Shown here piece after piece: positions 27,316 to 36,241 of a DNA stretch of 64,000 nt. Each line of letters opens with the position of its first letter. Positions within the stretch are counted from its first letter, which is position 1. Both the position numbers and the translations under genes were made by a program. The stretch comes from Mycolicibacter heraklionensis (GTDB taxonomy: Bacteria > Actinomycetota > Actinomycetes > Mycobacteriales > Mycobacteriaceae): NCBI RefSeq assembly GCF_019645815.1, contig NZ_CP080997.1:2298880-2362879 (forward strand), written 5' to 3'. A model generated the notes under the pieces. That model was not told the origin of the DNA. It made no database searches and worked only from the letters and a program-made list of their open reading frames with translations.

Positions 27316-27675
27316 CCGGACGGGCCGGCAACCACTGTGACGTGAGCAACAGCGTCGCGGTGGTTGCTGGCGCGGTCACAGCCCGGCGCGGGGCGGTGAA
27401 TTACGTGCGGCAAGATTTTAATCAGGGCGTCATGGCCGCAGGCATCGGAGCCGAGGGCGGCCACCAACCACGCGGTAAATAACAGCCCTGTGTTTCGCCA
27501 GTTTGGAGCCATTTCACGGACCGAACTGCCTGGTCGCCGCGATCGGATTGTTACCCCAGGTGAACACTTGTTATCGCCAGATGAACACTCGGCGTTGAGG
27601 GTACTCCGGGGCACTTTGAGCCTCTACGATCGACAGCGGAGAGATTGCTGACCGCGATCCAGAGGAGGGAATCGA
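27316..27675 (+). promoter_or_regulatory. Intergenic region between eccC5 and the first PE gene: stem-loop plus PHO-box-like repeats
   Basis: This 360-bp gap lies where the cyp143/PPE cluster sits in M. tuberculosis; no gene or gene remnant is visible. Just after eccC5 a stem-loop with exact 8-bp arms GCAACCAC (27328-27335) and GTGGTTGC (27360-27367) may end the eccB5-eccC5 transcript. Two direct repeats CCAG(G/A)TGAACACT at 27556 and 27577, 21 bp apart, precede the PE start by about 90 bp. A strong AGAGGAGGG ribosome-binding site precedes the PE ATG. Confidence 0.6.
27555..27586 (-). promoter_or_regulatory. Candidate RegX3/PhoB-type PHO box
   Basis: On the minus strand the two units read GTTCATCTGGC and GTTCACCTGGG, 21 bp apart. 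They fit the actinobacterial PHO-box unit G(G/T)TCAYYYR(G/C)G, with one unit matching throughout. In M. tuberculosis ESX-5 secretion is known to respond to phosphate through RegX3 acting near pe19. The site here lies just upstream of the orthologous PE-esxM-esxN module. Binding is inferred. Confidence 0.6.
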
Positions 27676-27975
27676 ATGTCGTTTGTGAATGCGCAGCCCG
27701 AAGCGCTCTCGGCTGCCGCTGCGAACCTGAGCGGTATCGGTTCGGCGTTGAACGCGCAGAACGCCGCCGCTGCGGCCCCGACCACTGGCGTGGTCCCGGC
27801 CGCCGCCGACGAAGTCTCGGCACTGACCGCGGCGCAGTTCGCTGCGCACGCGACGATGTACCAGCAGGTCAGCGCGCAGGCCGCGGCGATCCACGAGATG
27901 TTCGTGGCCACGCTCAACAGCAGTGCGACCTCCTACGCCGCCACCGAGGCAGCCAACGCTGCTGCGGCGGGCTGA
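27676..27975 (+). CDS. PE family protein (PE18/PE19-like), ESX-5 substrate
   Basis: The 99-residue PE-only protein begins MSFVNAQPEAL with the Pro-Glu motif at residues 8-9. It has no C-terminal extension. The general secretion signal YxxxD/E is present as YAATE near the C terminus. It closely resembles PE18/PE19. PE proteins normally pair with a PPE partner, but none lies next to it; it is followed by esxM and esxN. It differs at about 18 positions from the second PE gene at 36583. Confidence 0.93.
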   Translation: MSFVNAQPEALSAAAANLSGIGSALNAQNAAAAAPTTGVVPAAADEVSALTAAQFAAHATMYQQVSAQAAAIHEMFVATLNSSATSYAATEAANAAAAG

Positions 27976-28132
27976 TCAGGAACCAACCGGATTACCGGCT
28001 ACGGGCTGATGGAAGGGGAATCCATTCATTCGTTCAAAGCCGGTCGTCGGTTACCGACGTAACCGGCGGCAATAACCCGTCAACTACGAATATCAACCAG
28101 AAACAACGAACTTCAGGCAAGGAGAGAGAAGC

Positions 28133-28429
28133 ATGGCAACACGTTTTATGACTGATCCGGACGCGATGCGTTCGATGGCGGGCCGTTTTGATGTGCATGC
28201 GCAGACGGTGGAGGACGAGGCGCGTCGGATGTGGGCGTCGTCGACCAACATCTCCGGTGCGGGTTGGGGTGGTCTGGCGGAGCGGACGTCGATGGACACC
28301 ATGGGTCAGATGCAGACCGCGTTTCGCAACATCGTGAACATGCTGCACGGGGTGCGGGATGGGTTGATTCGCGACGCTAACCACTACGAGCAGCAGGAAG
28401 CTGCTTCTCAGCAGATCCTGTCGAGCTAG
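28133..28429 (+). CDS. esxM: WXG100 protein EsxM (ESX-5), copy 1
   Basis: A 98-residue CFP-10-like WXG100 protein, the partner of EsxN in the secreted heterodimer. The W-x-G turn is visible in GAGWGGLAE, and the C-terminal YxxxD/E secretion signal as HYEQQEAAS. The sequence is very close to M. tuberculosis EsxM. An AGGAGAGAG ribosome-binding site precedes the ATG. esxN follows after 14 bases. The protein is identical to the second copy at 36936. Confidence 0.96.
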   Translation: MATRFMTDPDAMRSMAGRFDVHAQTVEDEARRMWASSTNISGAGWGGLAERTSMDTMGQMQTAFRNIVNMLHGVRDGLIRDANHYEQQEAASQQILSS

Positions 28430-28443
28430 AAGGAGAACCGCAG

Positions 28444-28728
28444 ATGTCGATTAACTACCAGTTCGGTGATGTGGATGCCCACGGTGCGTTGATTCGTGCC
28501 CAGGCGGCGTCGTTGGAGGCTGAGCACCAGGCGATCGTGCACGATGTGCTGGCTGCCGGTGACTTCTGGGGTGGTGCGGGTTCGGTGGCCTGCCAGGAGT
28601 TTGTGGCGCAGTTGGGCCGCAACTTCGCGGTGATCTACGAGCAGGCCAACTCTCACGGTCAGAAGGTGCAGTCGGCCGGCAACAACATGGCCAACACCGA
28701 CGCCTCGGTGGGCTCCAGCTGGGCCTGA
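28444..28728 (+). CDS. esxN: WXG100 protein EsxN (ESX-5), copy 1
   Basis: A 94-residue ESAT-6-like protein (MSINYQFGDVDAHGALIRAQ...), with the central W-G-G turn in DFWGGAGS and the C terminus VGSSWA. It pairs with EsxM for export by ESX-5 and is close to M. tuberculosis EsxN. A GAAGGAGAA ribosome-binding site overlaps the end of esxM. The protein is identical to the second copy at 37247. Confidence 0.96.
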   Translation: MSINYQFGDVDAHGALIRAQAASLEAEHQAIVHDVLAAGDFWGGAGSVACQEFVAQLGRNFAVIYEQANSHGQKVQSAGNNMANTDASVGSSWA

Positions 28729-28746
28729 GCGCCTCGCAATTCGCAG

Positions 28747-28783
28747 CGCGGCAGCACACCCGATCCACGGGTGTGCTGCCGCG
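28747..28783 (+). terminator. Stem-loop after esxN copy 1 (no T-run)
   Basis: A perfect 16-bp stem (CGGCAGCACACCCG core) has a five-base loop, ATCCA, and starts 18 bases after the esxN stop. No U-tract follows, unlike the copy at 37550, so read-through into espG5 is possible. Confidence 0.7.
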
Positions 28784-28875
28784 TACTGCAATTGGCGGGT
28801 GGTGCCGAGCGGTCGCGCCCTCTCGCGTGATCCAATAGCCAAGTACTCCGACAAACCCGGTAGAGGAGGGTAGTG

Positions 28876-29775
28876 ATGGACCCGAGCACTCGCACCGACA
28901 TCACCGTCAACGTCGAGGGTTTCTGGATGCTGCAGGCACTGCTGGACATCCGCCATGTTGCTCCCGAGTTGCGGTGTCGTCCTTATGTTTCCACCGATTC
29001 AAGCGACTGGCTGTCCCAGCACCCCGGCATGGCGGTGATGCGCGAACAGGGCATCGTCGTCGACGACGAGGTCAACGAGACCGTCGCCGCACGAATGCGG
29101 GTTCTTGCCGCGCCCGACCTCGAGGTGATTGCGCTGCTGTCGCTGGGCAAGCTGCGTTACGGGGTCATCGACGCCGAAGACCAGGAGCCCGGCACCCGCG
29201 ACATCCCCGACAACGAGTTCCGGGTGCTGTTGGCGCGACGCGGTGAACACTGGGTGTCGGCGGTACGCGTCGGCACCGACATCACCGTCGACGATGTCGC
29301 GGTGACCGATGCCGCCTCGATCGCCGCGCTGGTGATCGACGGTATGGAATCCATCCACCACGCCGACCCGGCCCAGATCACCGCGGTCAACGTGCCGATG
29401 GAGGAGATGCTGGAGGCCACCCAGAGTTGGCAGGACTCCGGTTTCAACATTTTCACCGGGGGAGACCTGCGCCGGATGGGAATCAGTGCCGCCACTGTCG
29501 CGGCGCTGGGACAGGCGCTGTCGGAGCCGGCGGCCGAAGCCGCGGTGTACGCGCGGCAGTACCGCGACGACGCAAAGGGGCCCAGCGCCTCGGTGCTGTC
29601 GCTCAAAGACGGGTCAGGCGGCCGGATTGCGTTGTATCAGCAGGCGCGCACCGCAGGCTCGGGCGAAGCCTGGTTGGCGATCTGCCCGGCCACCCCGCAG
29701 CTGGTTCAGGTGGGCGTCAAGACCGTCCTGGACACCCTGCCCTACGGCGCCTGGAAAACGCATCGGAGGGTCTAG
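28876..29775 (+). CDS. espG5: ESX-5 substrate chaperone EspG5
   Basis: EspG5 is the cytosolic chaperone that binds the tip of PPE proteins in PE-PPE dimers and delivers them to ESX-5. The 299-residue sequence (MDPSTRTDITVNVEGFWMLQALLDIRHVAPELRCRPY) is highly similar to the M. tuberculosis protein to the C terminus (LPYGAWKTHRRV). An in-frame GTG lies directly before the ATG at 28873, but the GAGGAGGG ribosome-binding site is better spaced for the ATG at 28876. No PPE gene is adjacent; its nearest in-window client candidate is at 38345. Confidence 0.95.
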   Translation: MDPSTRTDITVNVEGFWMLQALLDIRHVAPELRCRPYVSTDSSDWLSQHPGMAVMREQGIVVDDEVNETVAARMRVLAAPDLEVIALLSLGKLRYGVIDAEDQEPGTRDIPDNEFRVLLARRGEHWVSAVRVGTDITVDDVAVTDAASIAALVIDGMESIHHADPAQITAVNVPMEEMLEATQSWQDSGFNIFTGGDLRRMGISAATVAALGQALSEPAAEAAVYARQYRDDAKGPSASVLSLKDGSGGRIALYQQARTAGSGEAWLAICPATPQLVQVGVKTVLDTLPYGAWKTHRRV

Positions 29776-29960
29776 CGGTTTGCTCGGGTAGGTCTGGGCG
29801 CCGAATGCTTAAGTGTCGCACCGGAAAACTGCGAGTAAACGCGGGTCGTGCGAATAGCATGAAGTGCCTTTAGAATTGGACTGACTTTAAAAATGACAAA
29901 TTGCGAGGCGGCACCTATGGGTTCGATTGGGTCAGTATTCGTTGGTCGGGTGATGCAATC
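29776..29960 (+). promoter_or_regulatory. AT-rich promoter region before eccD5
   Basis: The 185-bp gap has a markedly AT-rich stretch (29865-29905, including a TTTAAAAATGACAAATT run) that is unusual in this genome. It probably carries a promoter for the eccD5-mycP5-eccE5-eccA5 operon. No precise hexamers can be assigned with confidence. Confidence 0.45.
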
Positions 29961-31475
29961 ATGACCGCGGCGATCGAGTCGGGACAGGCGGGCGGCGAGC
30001 TTGCGTCGTCGGGACCCCGGGCCGTGGTGGTCGGGGTCATGGCGGGCGACGGTGTCCAGATCGGGACGCTGCTCGACGCTGACGCCCCGGTATCGGTGAT
30101 GCTGGACCCGCTGCTGAAGGTGATCAACGGTCGACTTCAGGAGCTCGAAGAGCCGACCCTGAAAGCCGAAGGCCGTGGCCGCTGGGTGTTGTGCCTGGTC
30201 GACGGCACGGCGCTGCGACCGAACCAGTCGCTGACCGAACAGGACGTCTACGACGGCGACCGGCTGTGGCTGCGCTTCATCGAAGACCGGGAGCGGCGCT
30301 CGCCGGTCATCGAGCACATCTCCACCGCGGTGTCGGTCAACCTGGCGAAGCGATTCGCCCCGGTCGACGCGGCGACAGCGGTGCGGGTCGGGGTGTCGAC
30401 CCTGTCGCTGGGTGTGCTGCTGGCCACCGGACTGCTCGCGGCGTGGCGCGTCCAGCACGACAGTTGGCTGACGGCCGGCTTCGGCGCGGGGCTTGCCTTC
30501 CTGGTGTTGATCGCCGCCGCACTGATCCTGATGCAGGCGCGCAACGCGTCCGACCGGCAAGTCGGTGACATTCTGCTGGCCACCGGTCTGGTTCCGCTGG
30601 TGGTGGCGGCCGCGGCGGCGGTGCCCGGTGAGGTGGGCGCCGCGCATGCCGCGCTGGGCTTCGGCGTTGCCGGTATCGCTGCACTGGCTGTCATCCGGCT
30701 CACCGGACGGCAGCTGGCCGCCTACTCGGCCGTCGCCGCCATCAGCGTGGCGGTGATGTTCGCCGGCGTGCTGCGGATGCTGTTCCTGACCGGCGCGGTG
30801 ACCCTCATGACCTGTGTGTACTTGGTCTGTGTGCTGGCTTACCAGTGGACTCCGTCGCTGTCGCGGTGGTTGGCCGGCCTGCGGCTGCCGGTCTTTCCGT
30901 CGGCCACCAGCCGCTGGGTCTTCGAGGCTCGCCCCGACCTGCCCACCACGGTGGTGAGCACTCCCGGCGCCCCGCCATCGCTGGAGGGGCCGGAGTCGGT
31001 GCGTGAAGTGGTGCTGCGCGCGGAGCGGGCGCGGTCGTTCATGACCGGCTTGCTCTCTGGGCTGGGCGTGCTGATTGCGGTGTGCATGACCGGGCTGTGC
31101 GACCCCCACTCGGACCGGTCGTGGCTGCCGGTGCTGCTGGCCGCCCTGACCGCCGGGTTCCTGGTGCTGCGGGGCCGTTCCTTCCGGGACCGCTTGCAGG
31201 CGGTCACGGTGACGCTGACCGGGCTGGTGATCGTCGCGGCTGTGGTGGTTCGCTTCGCGGTTGTGCTGTGGACGCCGACCGCACTGGTGGTCGGCGTGGC
31301 CGTGCTGGTGCTGGTCCCGATGTTCGGGCTGCTGTCTGCGGTGATCGTGCCCAACACCATCTACAGCCCGTTGTTCCGCAAGTTCGTCGAGTGGATCGAA
31401 TACCTGTGCCTGATGCCGTTGTTCCCGCTGGCACTGTGGTTGATGAATACCTATGAAGCGATCCGGTACCGGTAG
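29961..31475 (+). CDS. eccD5: ESX-5 membrane channel component EccD5
   Basis: EccD forms the dimeric membrane barrel of the ESX core complex. The 504-residue protein has an N-terminal ubiquitin-like domain (about residues 18-105, VVVGVMAGDGVQIGTLLDADAPVSVML through DRLWLRFIED). About eleven transmembrane helices follow, ending in LCLMPLFPLALWLMNTYEAIRYR. The M. tuberculosis length is 503. The frame is open upstream to 29901, but the ATG at 29961 aligns with known EccD5 starts. Its 3' end overlaps mycP5 by 23 bases. Confidence 0.96.
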   Translation: MTAAIESGQAGGELASSGPRAVVVGVMAGDGVQIGTLLDADAPVSVMLDPLLKVINGRLQELEEPTLKAEGRGRWVLCLVDGTALRPNQSLTEQDVYDGDRLWLRFIEDRERRSPVIEHISTAVSVNLAKRFAPVDAATAVRVGVSTLSLGVLLATGLLAAWRVQHDSWLTAGFGAGLAFLVLIAAALILMQARNASDRQVGDILLATGLVPLVVAAAAAVPGEVGAAHAALGFGVAGIAALAVIRLTGRQLAAYSAVAAISVAVMFAGVLRMLFLTGAVTLMTCVYLVCVLAYQWTPSLSRWLAGLRLPVFPSATSRWVFEARPDLPTTVVSTPGAPPSLEGPESVREVVLRAERARSFMTGLLSGLGVLIAVCMTGLCDPHSDRSWLPVLLAALTAGFLVLRGRSFRDRLQAVTVTLTGLVIVAAVVVRFAVVLWTPTALVVGVAVLVLVPMFGLLSAVIVPNTIYSPLFRKFVEWIEYLCLMPLFPLALWLMNTYEAIRYR

Positions 31476-33252
31476 GGGCGTGCGTCGGCTGCAGCGCACC
31501 GCGGCCGCCGGCGCCGCGATGATCATGATGACCTGCGGCTCGCTGGCCGGGATGCCGGCTGCCGGCGCGATCGAGCCGCCCGGGATCGACCCGGCGGCGC
31601 TGCCGCCCGACGGCCCGCCCGGACCGCCGCAGACCATGCGGCAGACCTCGTACTGCACTGAGGTAGGTGTGCTGCCGAACACCGACTTCCGCGTGCAGCC
31701 GGCCTACATGGACATGCTCAACCTGCAGGAGGCCTGGAAGTTCGGTCGCGGGGGAGGCGTCACGGTCGCCGTCATCGACACCGGCGTGACCCCGCACCCG
31801 CGGCTGCCGAACCTGATCCCCGGCGGTGACTACGTGATGGCCGGCGGCGACGGGCTGTCGGACTGCGATGCACACGGGACCCTGGTGGCGTCGCTGATCG
31901 CCGCGATGCCGGACAACGGGGTGGCTCCGTTGCCGCCGCCCCGTCAGACCCGTCGGCCGCCGTCGGTTCCCACCAACGAGCCGCCACCACCGACCCCGTC
32001 GCCGGCGACGACGATCCTGGTGATGCCGCCGCCTCCGCCGCCACCGCCGCCGCCCGTCGAGGGTGAGGAACCGGCCCCGGGTCAGGGTCCCGCACCCGCC
32101 CCCGCGCCTGCTCCGGCTCCGGCTCCGGCGCCTGGACCGGCACCCGGTCCGGCGCCGGGACCCGGTGCGGCAGCCTCGTCGGCGCACAGCGCCCATGACG
32201 CCGCTACGGCGCGGCCGGCCGGGTTCTCCGGGCAGGCCCGGACCGCACCGGTCGACTTCCGCGCCCCGAGCGCCCCGCCGCCCGGCGGGGGGCCGGACGC
32301 CTTCAGCGGCATCGCGCCCGACGTGCAGCTGATCGCGATCCGGCAGTACAGCGCGGCGTTCGGGCCCAAGGAGCCGTTCGCGGACGGACGTGACCCGCAG
32401 CTGCGGGAGAAGACCGACGGAATCCGCACCATGGCGCGGGCGATTGTGCATGCCGCCAACATGGGTGCGCAGGTCATCAACATCTCCCAGGCCGTCTGCA
32501 TGAACGTGCGCACGCTCATCGACCAGGCGGATCTGGGCGCCGCCGTGCGTTACGCCGCGGTGGAGAAGAACGCGGTGATCGTCGCCGCCGCCGGTGACGC
32601 CAGTTGGCGGGACTGCAAGCAGAACCCCGTCTACAACGCGATGCGCCCCGATGACCCCCGCGACTGGAACGGCGTCAACACCGTGGTGACGCCGGCCTGG
32701 TACGACGAGTACGTGCTGACCGTCGGCGCGGTCGACTCGGCGGGTGCACCGATGGCCAAGTCGAGCGTGGCCGGCCCGTGGGTGTCGATCGCCGCGCCCG
32801 GCACCGACATCGAGGGGCTCTCGCCGCGCGATGACGGACTGATGAACGCCGTCGACGGCCCGGAGAACTCACTGCTGGTCCCGTCCGGCACCAGCTTCTC
32901 GACGGCGATCGTCTCCGGTGTGGTGGCCCTGGTGCGGGCTAAGTACCCGGAACTGTCGGCGCACCAGGTGATCAACCGGCTGATCCGTACGGCCCGGCCG
33001 CCGGCGCGCGGGGTCGACAATGTGGTCGGTTACGGCATCGTCGATCCGGTCGCGGCACTGACCTGGGACGTTCCCGACGTTCCGGCCCAGCCGCCGGAGC
33101 GGCTGTCGGCGCCGCTGCAGGTGCCGCCGATGCCGCCCGAACGCGACATGACGCCGGCCTGGGTCGCCGGAGCCGGGCTGTTGGCGGCGCTCGCGGCGGC
33201 CGGCGTGGCACTGGGAGTGGCAGCACTGCGACGATCGTCAAGGAACCGATGA
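31453..33252 (+). CDS. mycP5: ESX-5 mycosin protease MycP5
   Basis: MycP5 is the subtilisin-like serine protease that stabilises the ESX-5 complex. The 599-residue protein has a signal peptide, the catalytic Asp109 (AVIDTGV), His141 (DAHGTLVAS) and Ser481 (GTSFSTAIVSG), and a C-terminal membrane helix (AGLLAALAAAGVALGVAAL) with a basic tail. An extended loop between His and Ser (about residues 155-280) is exceptionally Pro/Ala-rich. The oxyanion region reads AAAGD rather than the AAAGN of many subtilases, as I recall it for MycP5. It overlaps eccE5 by four bases. Confidence 0.96.
   Translation: MKRSGTGRGVRRLQRTAAAGAAMIMMTCGSLAGMPAAGAIEPPGIDPAALPPDGPPGPPQTMRQTSYCTEVGVLPNTDFRVQPAYMDMLNLQEAWKFGRGGGVTVAVIDTGVTPHPRLPNLIPGGDYVMAGGDGLSDCDAHGTLVASLIAAMPDNGVAPLPPPRQTRRPPSVPTNEPPPPTPSPATTILVMPPPPPPPPPPVEGEEPAPGQGPAPAPAPAPAPAPAPGPAPGPAPGPGAAASSAHSAHDAATARPAGFSGQARTAPVDFRAPSAPPPGGGPDAFSGIAPDVQLIAIRQYSAAFGPKEPFADGRDPQLREKTDGIRTMARAIVHAANMGAQVINISQAVCMNVRTLIDQADLGAAVRYAAVEKNAVIVAAAGDASWRDCKQNPVYNAMRPDDPRDWNGVNTVVTPAWYDEYVLTVGAVDSAGAPMAKSSVAGPWVSIAAPGTDIEGLSPRDDGLMNAVDGPENSLLVPSGTSFSTAIVSGVVALVRAKYPELSAHQVINRLIRTARPPARGVDNVVGYGIVDPVAALTWDVPDVPAQPPERLSAPLQVPPMPPERDMTPAWVAGAGLLAALAAAGVALGVAALRRSSRNR
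32085..32170. repeat. Low-complexity Pro-Ala/Pro-Gly coding repeat in mycP5
   Basis: Short imperfect 6-bp units (variants of GCTCCG/GCACCC and CCCGGT/CCGGGA) encode a run of about 11 Pro-Ala followed by several Pro-Gly dipeptides inside the extended loop of MycP5. Units are multiples of three, so length change would not break the frame. Confidence 0.75.
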
Positions 33253-34418
33253 AGGCACAGCACGCACTAGGTCTGAACCTGTCTTGGATGCGGGTCACCG
33301 CGGTCTTTCTGATCGATGTGGGGATCCTGGTCCTCGCCGGTCGCTGGCCGGGTGACCCGAAAGTCGCCGACTACGTGTGGTGGTCGGGTGTCGCCGCCGC
33401 GGTGCTGGTCGCGCTCATCGCGCTGCTCACCTACCGGCGAGTGCCGATCAGCACGATGTGGGCGGCCTGGGTGGCCGATCAGTTCACCGACCCCGAAGAG
33501 GCCCTGCACCGCGGCCGCACCGCCGCGGTCGATCACCACCGCCGCTTCGGGCGTGAGTCGGTCGGTGTCCGCGAACATGAAGGCCGGCTGGTGACGGTGA
33601 TCGCCGTGGGCGGGCGGGCCGCCGCGGCGACCGGCCGACACGGCCGCGATTCGGAGGCGACCCTGCCGGTAGAGCGTCTGGCCGCTGGGTTGCGGCAGTT
33701 CGACGTGCGGCTGGACAGCATCGATGTCGTGTCGGTCGGAACCCGCAAGGATCCCCGCGCCGCCGACGACCCCGACGTGGAAGAGAACCCGTCGATGCCC
33801 GACCGTCGCCACACCTGGGTGGTGCTGCGGATGGACCCGCAGCACAACGTCAACGCGGTGGCCACGCGCGATTCACTGGCCGCCACCTTGGCCGCCGCCA
33901 CCGAGCGGCTGGCCGAGGAGATCGACGGCCGCCAGCTCAGCGCCCAGGTGCTGCGCGCCGACGAGTTCGACGCCGTCGACGAGGCGGTGCTCGCGGGGCT
34001 GGAGGCCACGCAGCTGCGGCACCGGCTGTTCCGCGATCGACCGGCCGGCCACGTCACCAGCTTCTGGGTGTCGCCGAACGACATCACCCCGGAGAACCTC
34101 GAACACCTGTGGTACCCGGAGGCCGAAGCAACCGTGGTCACGGTCCGTCTTTCGCGCGGTGGCGGCCGAACCACCGAGGTCTCGGTGCTGGCGCGGTACC
34201 ACACTGCCGACAAGCCCGACCGAAACATGCGCTCTGCGCTGAACCGCTTCGTGGGCCGGCGTCAGCTGGAAGCCGCCTGCGCCAGTCTGCCGGCGCCCAC
34301 CGCCCACCGGCGGATGTCGGTGCCGGGACGGGACTTGCAGGACGGTGAGCAGCTGCCGGTGTCGGTCGATGTGATCGAGGAGTACACACCTGCGGCGGCC
34401 ACCGGGACGCGCTCGTGA
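33249..34418 (+). CDS. eccE5: ESX-5 membrane component EccE5
   Basis: A 389-residue peripheral subunit of the ESX-5 membrane complex. Two N-terminal hydrophobic helices (VTAVFLIDVGILVLAG; VWWSGVAAAVLVALIALLTY) are followed by a cytosolic/periplasmic domain (RVPISTMWAAWVADQFTDPEEAL). The start overlaps the mycP5 stop and the end overlaps the eccA5 start by four bases (GTGA), so the operon is tightly coupled. The M. tuberculosis protein is of similar length (about 406). Confidence 0.94.
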   Translation: MKAQHALGLNLSWMRVTAVFLIDVGILVLAGRWPGDPKVADYVWWSGVAAAVLVALIALLTYRRVPISTMWAAWVADQFTDPEEALHRGRTAAVDHHRRFGRESVGVREHEGRLVTVIAVGGRAAAATGRHGRDSEATLPVERLAAGLRQFDVRLDSIDVVSVGTRKDPRAADDPDVEENPSMPDRRHTWVVLRMDPQHNVNAVATRDSLAATLAAATERLAEEIDGRQLSAQVLRADEFDAVDEAVLAGLEATQLRHRLFRDRPAGHVTSFWVSPNDITPENLEHLWYPEAEATVVTVRLSRGGGRTTEVSVLARYHTADKPDRNMRSALNRFVGRRQLEAACASLPAPTAHRRMSVPGRDLQDGEQLPVSVDVIEEYTPAAATGTRS

Positions 34419-36241
34419 CCGGACCGGCGACGACCGACGCGCGCAACGCGATGGTCGCGGGCATGCTGGCCTCCGGGATCTCGGTCAACGGGCTGCAGCC
34501 CAGCCATAATCCGCAGGTCGCGCTGCAGATGTTCACCACTGCCACCACGATCGACCCGAGCATGTGCGACGCCTGGCTGGCCCGGGTGCTGGCCGGTGAC
34601 TCCGATATCGAGGTGCTGGCAAACGCCTGGTCGACGGTGCGCACATTCGGCTGGGAGACCCGCCGACTCGGCCTGTCCGACCTGGAATTCCATCCGGAGG
34701 TTTCCGACGGGATGTTCCTGCGGCTGCGGATCACCAGCGTGGAATCGCTGGCCGCCGCCTACGCCGCCGCGCTGGCCGAAGCCAAACGCTACGAAGAGGC
34801 GGCGAAGCTGCTCGACGGCATCGAGCCGCGGAACCCCTTCGAAACCGAACTGGTCAGCTATGTCCGGGGTCTGCTGTACTTCCGGACCGGGCGCTGGCCG
34901 GACGTGCTCAAGCAGTTCCCCGCAGCGGCCCCCTGGCGTCAGCCCGAGCTCAAGGCGGCAGCGGCGGCGATGGCCACCACCGCGCTGGCCTCGCTGGGGG
35001 TGTTCGAGGAGGCGACGCGGCGGGCTCAAGAGGCGATCGAGGGCGACCGGGTTCCCGGTGCCGCCAACGTCGCGCTCTACACCCAAGGCATGTGCCTGCG
35101 GCATCTGGGCCGCGAGGACGAGGCCGCCGAGTTGCTGCGCCGGGTTTATTCGCGGGACTCGAAGTTCACACCGGCCCGCGAAGCACTGGACAATCCCGAC
35201 TTTCGGCTGGTGCTGACCGACCCGGAGACCATCGAGGCCCGCACGGACCCGTGGGACCCCGACAGTGCCCCCACGCGGGAACAGGCCGAAGCCCACCGGC
35301 ATGCCGAGGAGGCCGCCCGCTATCTGGCCGAAGGCGACGCGGAGCTGGCCGCCATGCTCGGCATGGAGCAGGCCAAGCGGGAGATCAAGCTGATCAAGGC
35401 GACCACCAAGGTGAACCTGGCGCGCGCCAAGATGGGCCTACCGGTTCCGGTGACGTCGCGGCACACCCTGCTGCTCGGTCCGCCCGGCACCGGCAAGACC
35501 TCGGTGGCGCGCGCATTCACCAAGCAGCTGTGCGGCCTGACGGTGCTGCGCAAGCCGCTGGTGGTGGAGACCAACCGCTCCAAGCTGCTGGGCCGCTACA
35601 TGGCCGATGCCGAGAAGAACACCGAGGAGCTGCTCGAAGGCGCACTCGGTGGTGCGGTGTTCTTCGACGAGATGCATACCCTGCATGAGCGCGGCTACAG
35701 CCAGGGCGACGCCTACGGCAACGCGATCATCAACACGTTGCTGCTGTACATGGAGAACCACCGTGACGAGCTGGTGGTGTTCGGCGCCGGCTACGCCAAC
35801 GCCATGGACAAGATGCTCGAGGTGAACCAGGGCCTGCGGCGCAGGTTCTCCACGGTGATCGAGTTCTACAGCTACACCCCGCCGGAACTGCTGGAACTGA
35901 CCAAGATGATGGGGGCGGAGAACGAGGACGTGGTCAGTGACGAGGCGGTCGAAGGACTGCTGCCGCACTACACCCGGTTCTACGCCGACGAGAACTACTC
36001 CGAAGACGGCGACCTGATCCGCGGTATCGACGTGCTGGGTAATGCCGGATTCGTCCGCAACGTCGTGGAGAAGGCCCGCGACCACCGCAGTTTCCGTCTC
36101 GACGATTCTGAACTGGACGCGGTGCTTGCCGGCGATGTCACCGATTTCAGCGACGAATGGCTGCACAAGTTCAAGGAACTGACCCGCGAGGATCTCGCCG
36201 AAGGGCTCAGTGCGGCGGTTGCCGAGAAGAAACCGTCCTGA
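34415..36241 (+). CDS. eccA5: ESX-5 cytosolic AAA+ ATPase EccA5
   Basis: EccA is a hexameric AAA+ ATPase thought to act on substrate-chaperone complexes such as EspG-PPE. The 608-residue protein has an N-terminal TPR-like helical domain (residues 1-about 280) and a C-terminal CbxX/CfqX-type AAA+ domain. Walker A LLGPPGTGKTSVARAF is near residue 353, Walker B GAVFFDEMHT near 413, and the arginine-finger region reads NQGLRRRFSTVIEF. It starts at a GTG overlapping eccE5. Confidence 0.96.
   Translation: MTGPATTDARNAMVAGMLASGISVNGLQPSHNPQVALQMFTTATTIDPSMCDAWLARVLAGDSDIEVLANAWSTVRTFGWETRRLGLSDLEFHPEVSDGMFLRLRITSVESLAAAYAAALAEAKRYEEAAKLLDGIEPRNPFETELVSYVRGLLYFRTGRWPDVLKQFPAAAPWRQPELKAAAAAMATTALASLGVFEEATRRAQEAIEGDRVPGAANVALYTQGMCLRHLGREDEAAELLRRVYSRDSKFTPAREALDNPDFRLVLTDPETIEARTDPWDPDSAPTREQAEAHRHAEEAARYLAEGDAELAAMLGMEQAKREIKLIKATTKVNLARAKMGLPVPVTSRHTLLLGPPGTGKTSVARAFTKQLCGLTVLRKPLVVETNRSKLLGRYMADAEKNTEELLEGALGGAVFFDEMHTLHERGYSQGDAYGNAIINTLLLYMENHRDELVVFGAGYANAMDKMLEVNQGLRRRFSTVIEFYSYTPPELLELTKMMGAENEDVVSDEAVEGLLPHYTRFYADENYSEDGDLIRGIDVLGNAGFVRNVVEKARDHRSFRLDDSELDAVLAGDVTDFSDEWLHKFKELTREDLAEGLSAAVAEKKPS

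Noticed and set aside
27316..27675. Remnant of the cyp143/PPE genes between eccC5 and the PE gene
   Set aside because: I found no heme-binding Cys motif, ferredoxin cysteines or PPE motif in any frame here.
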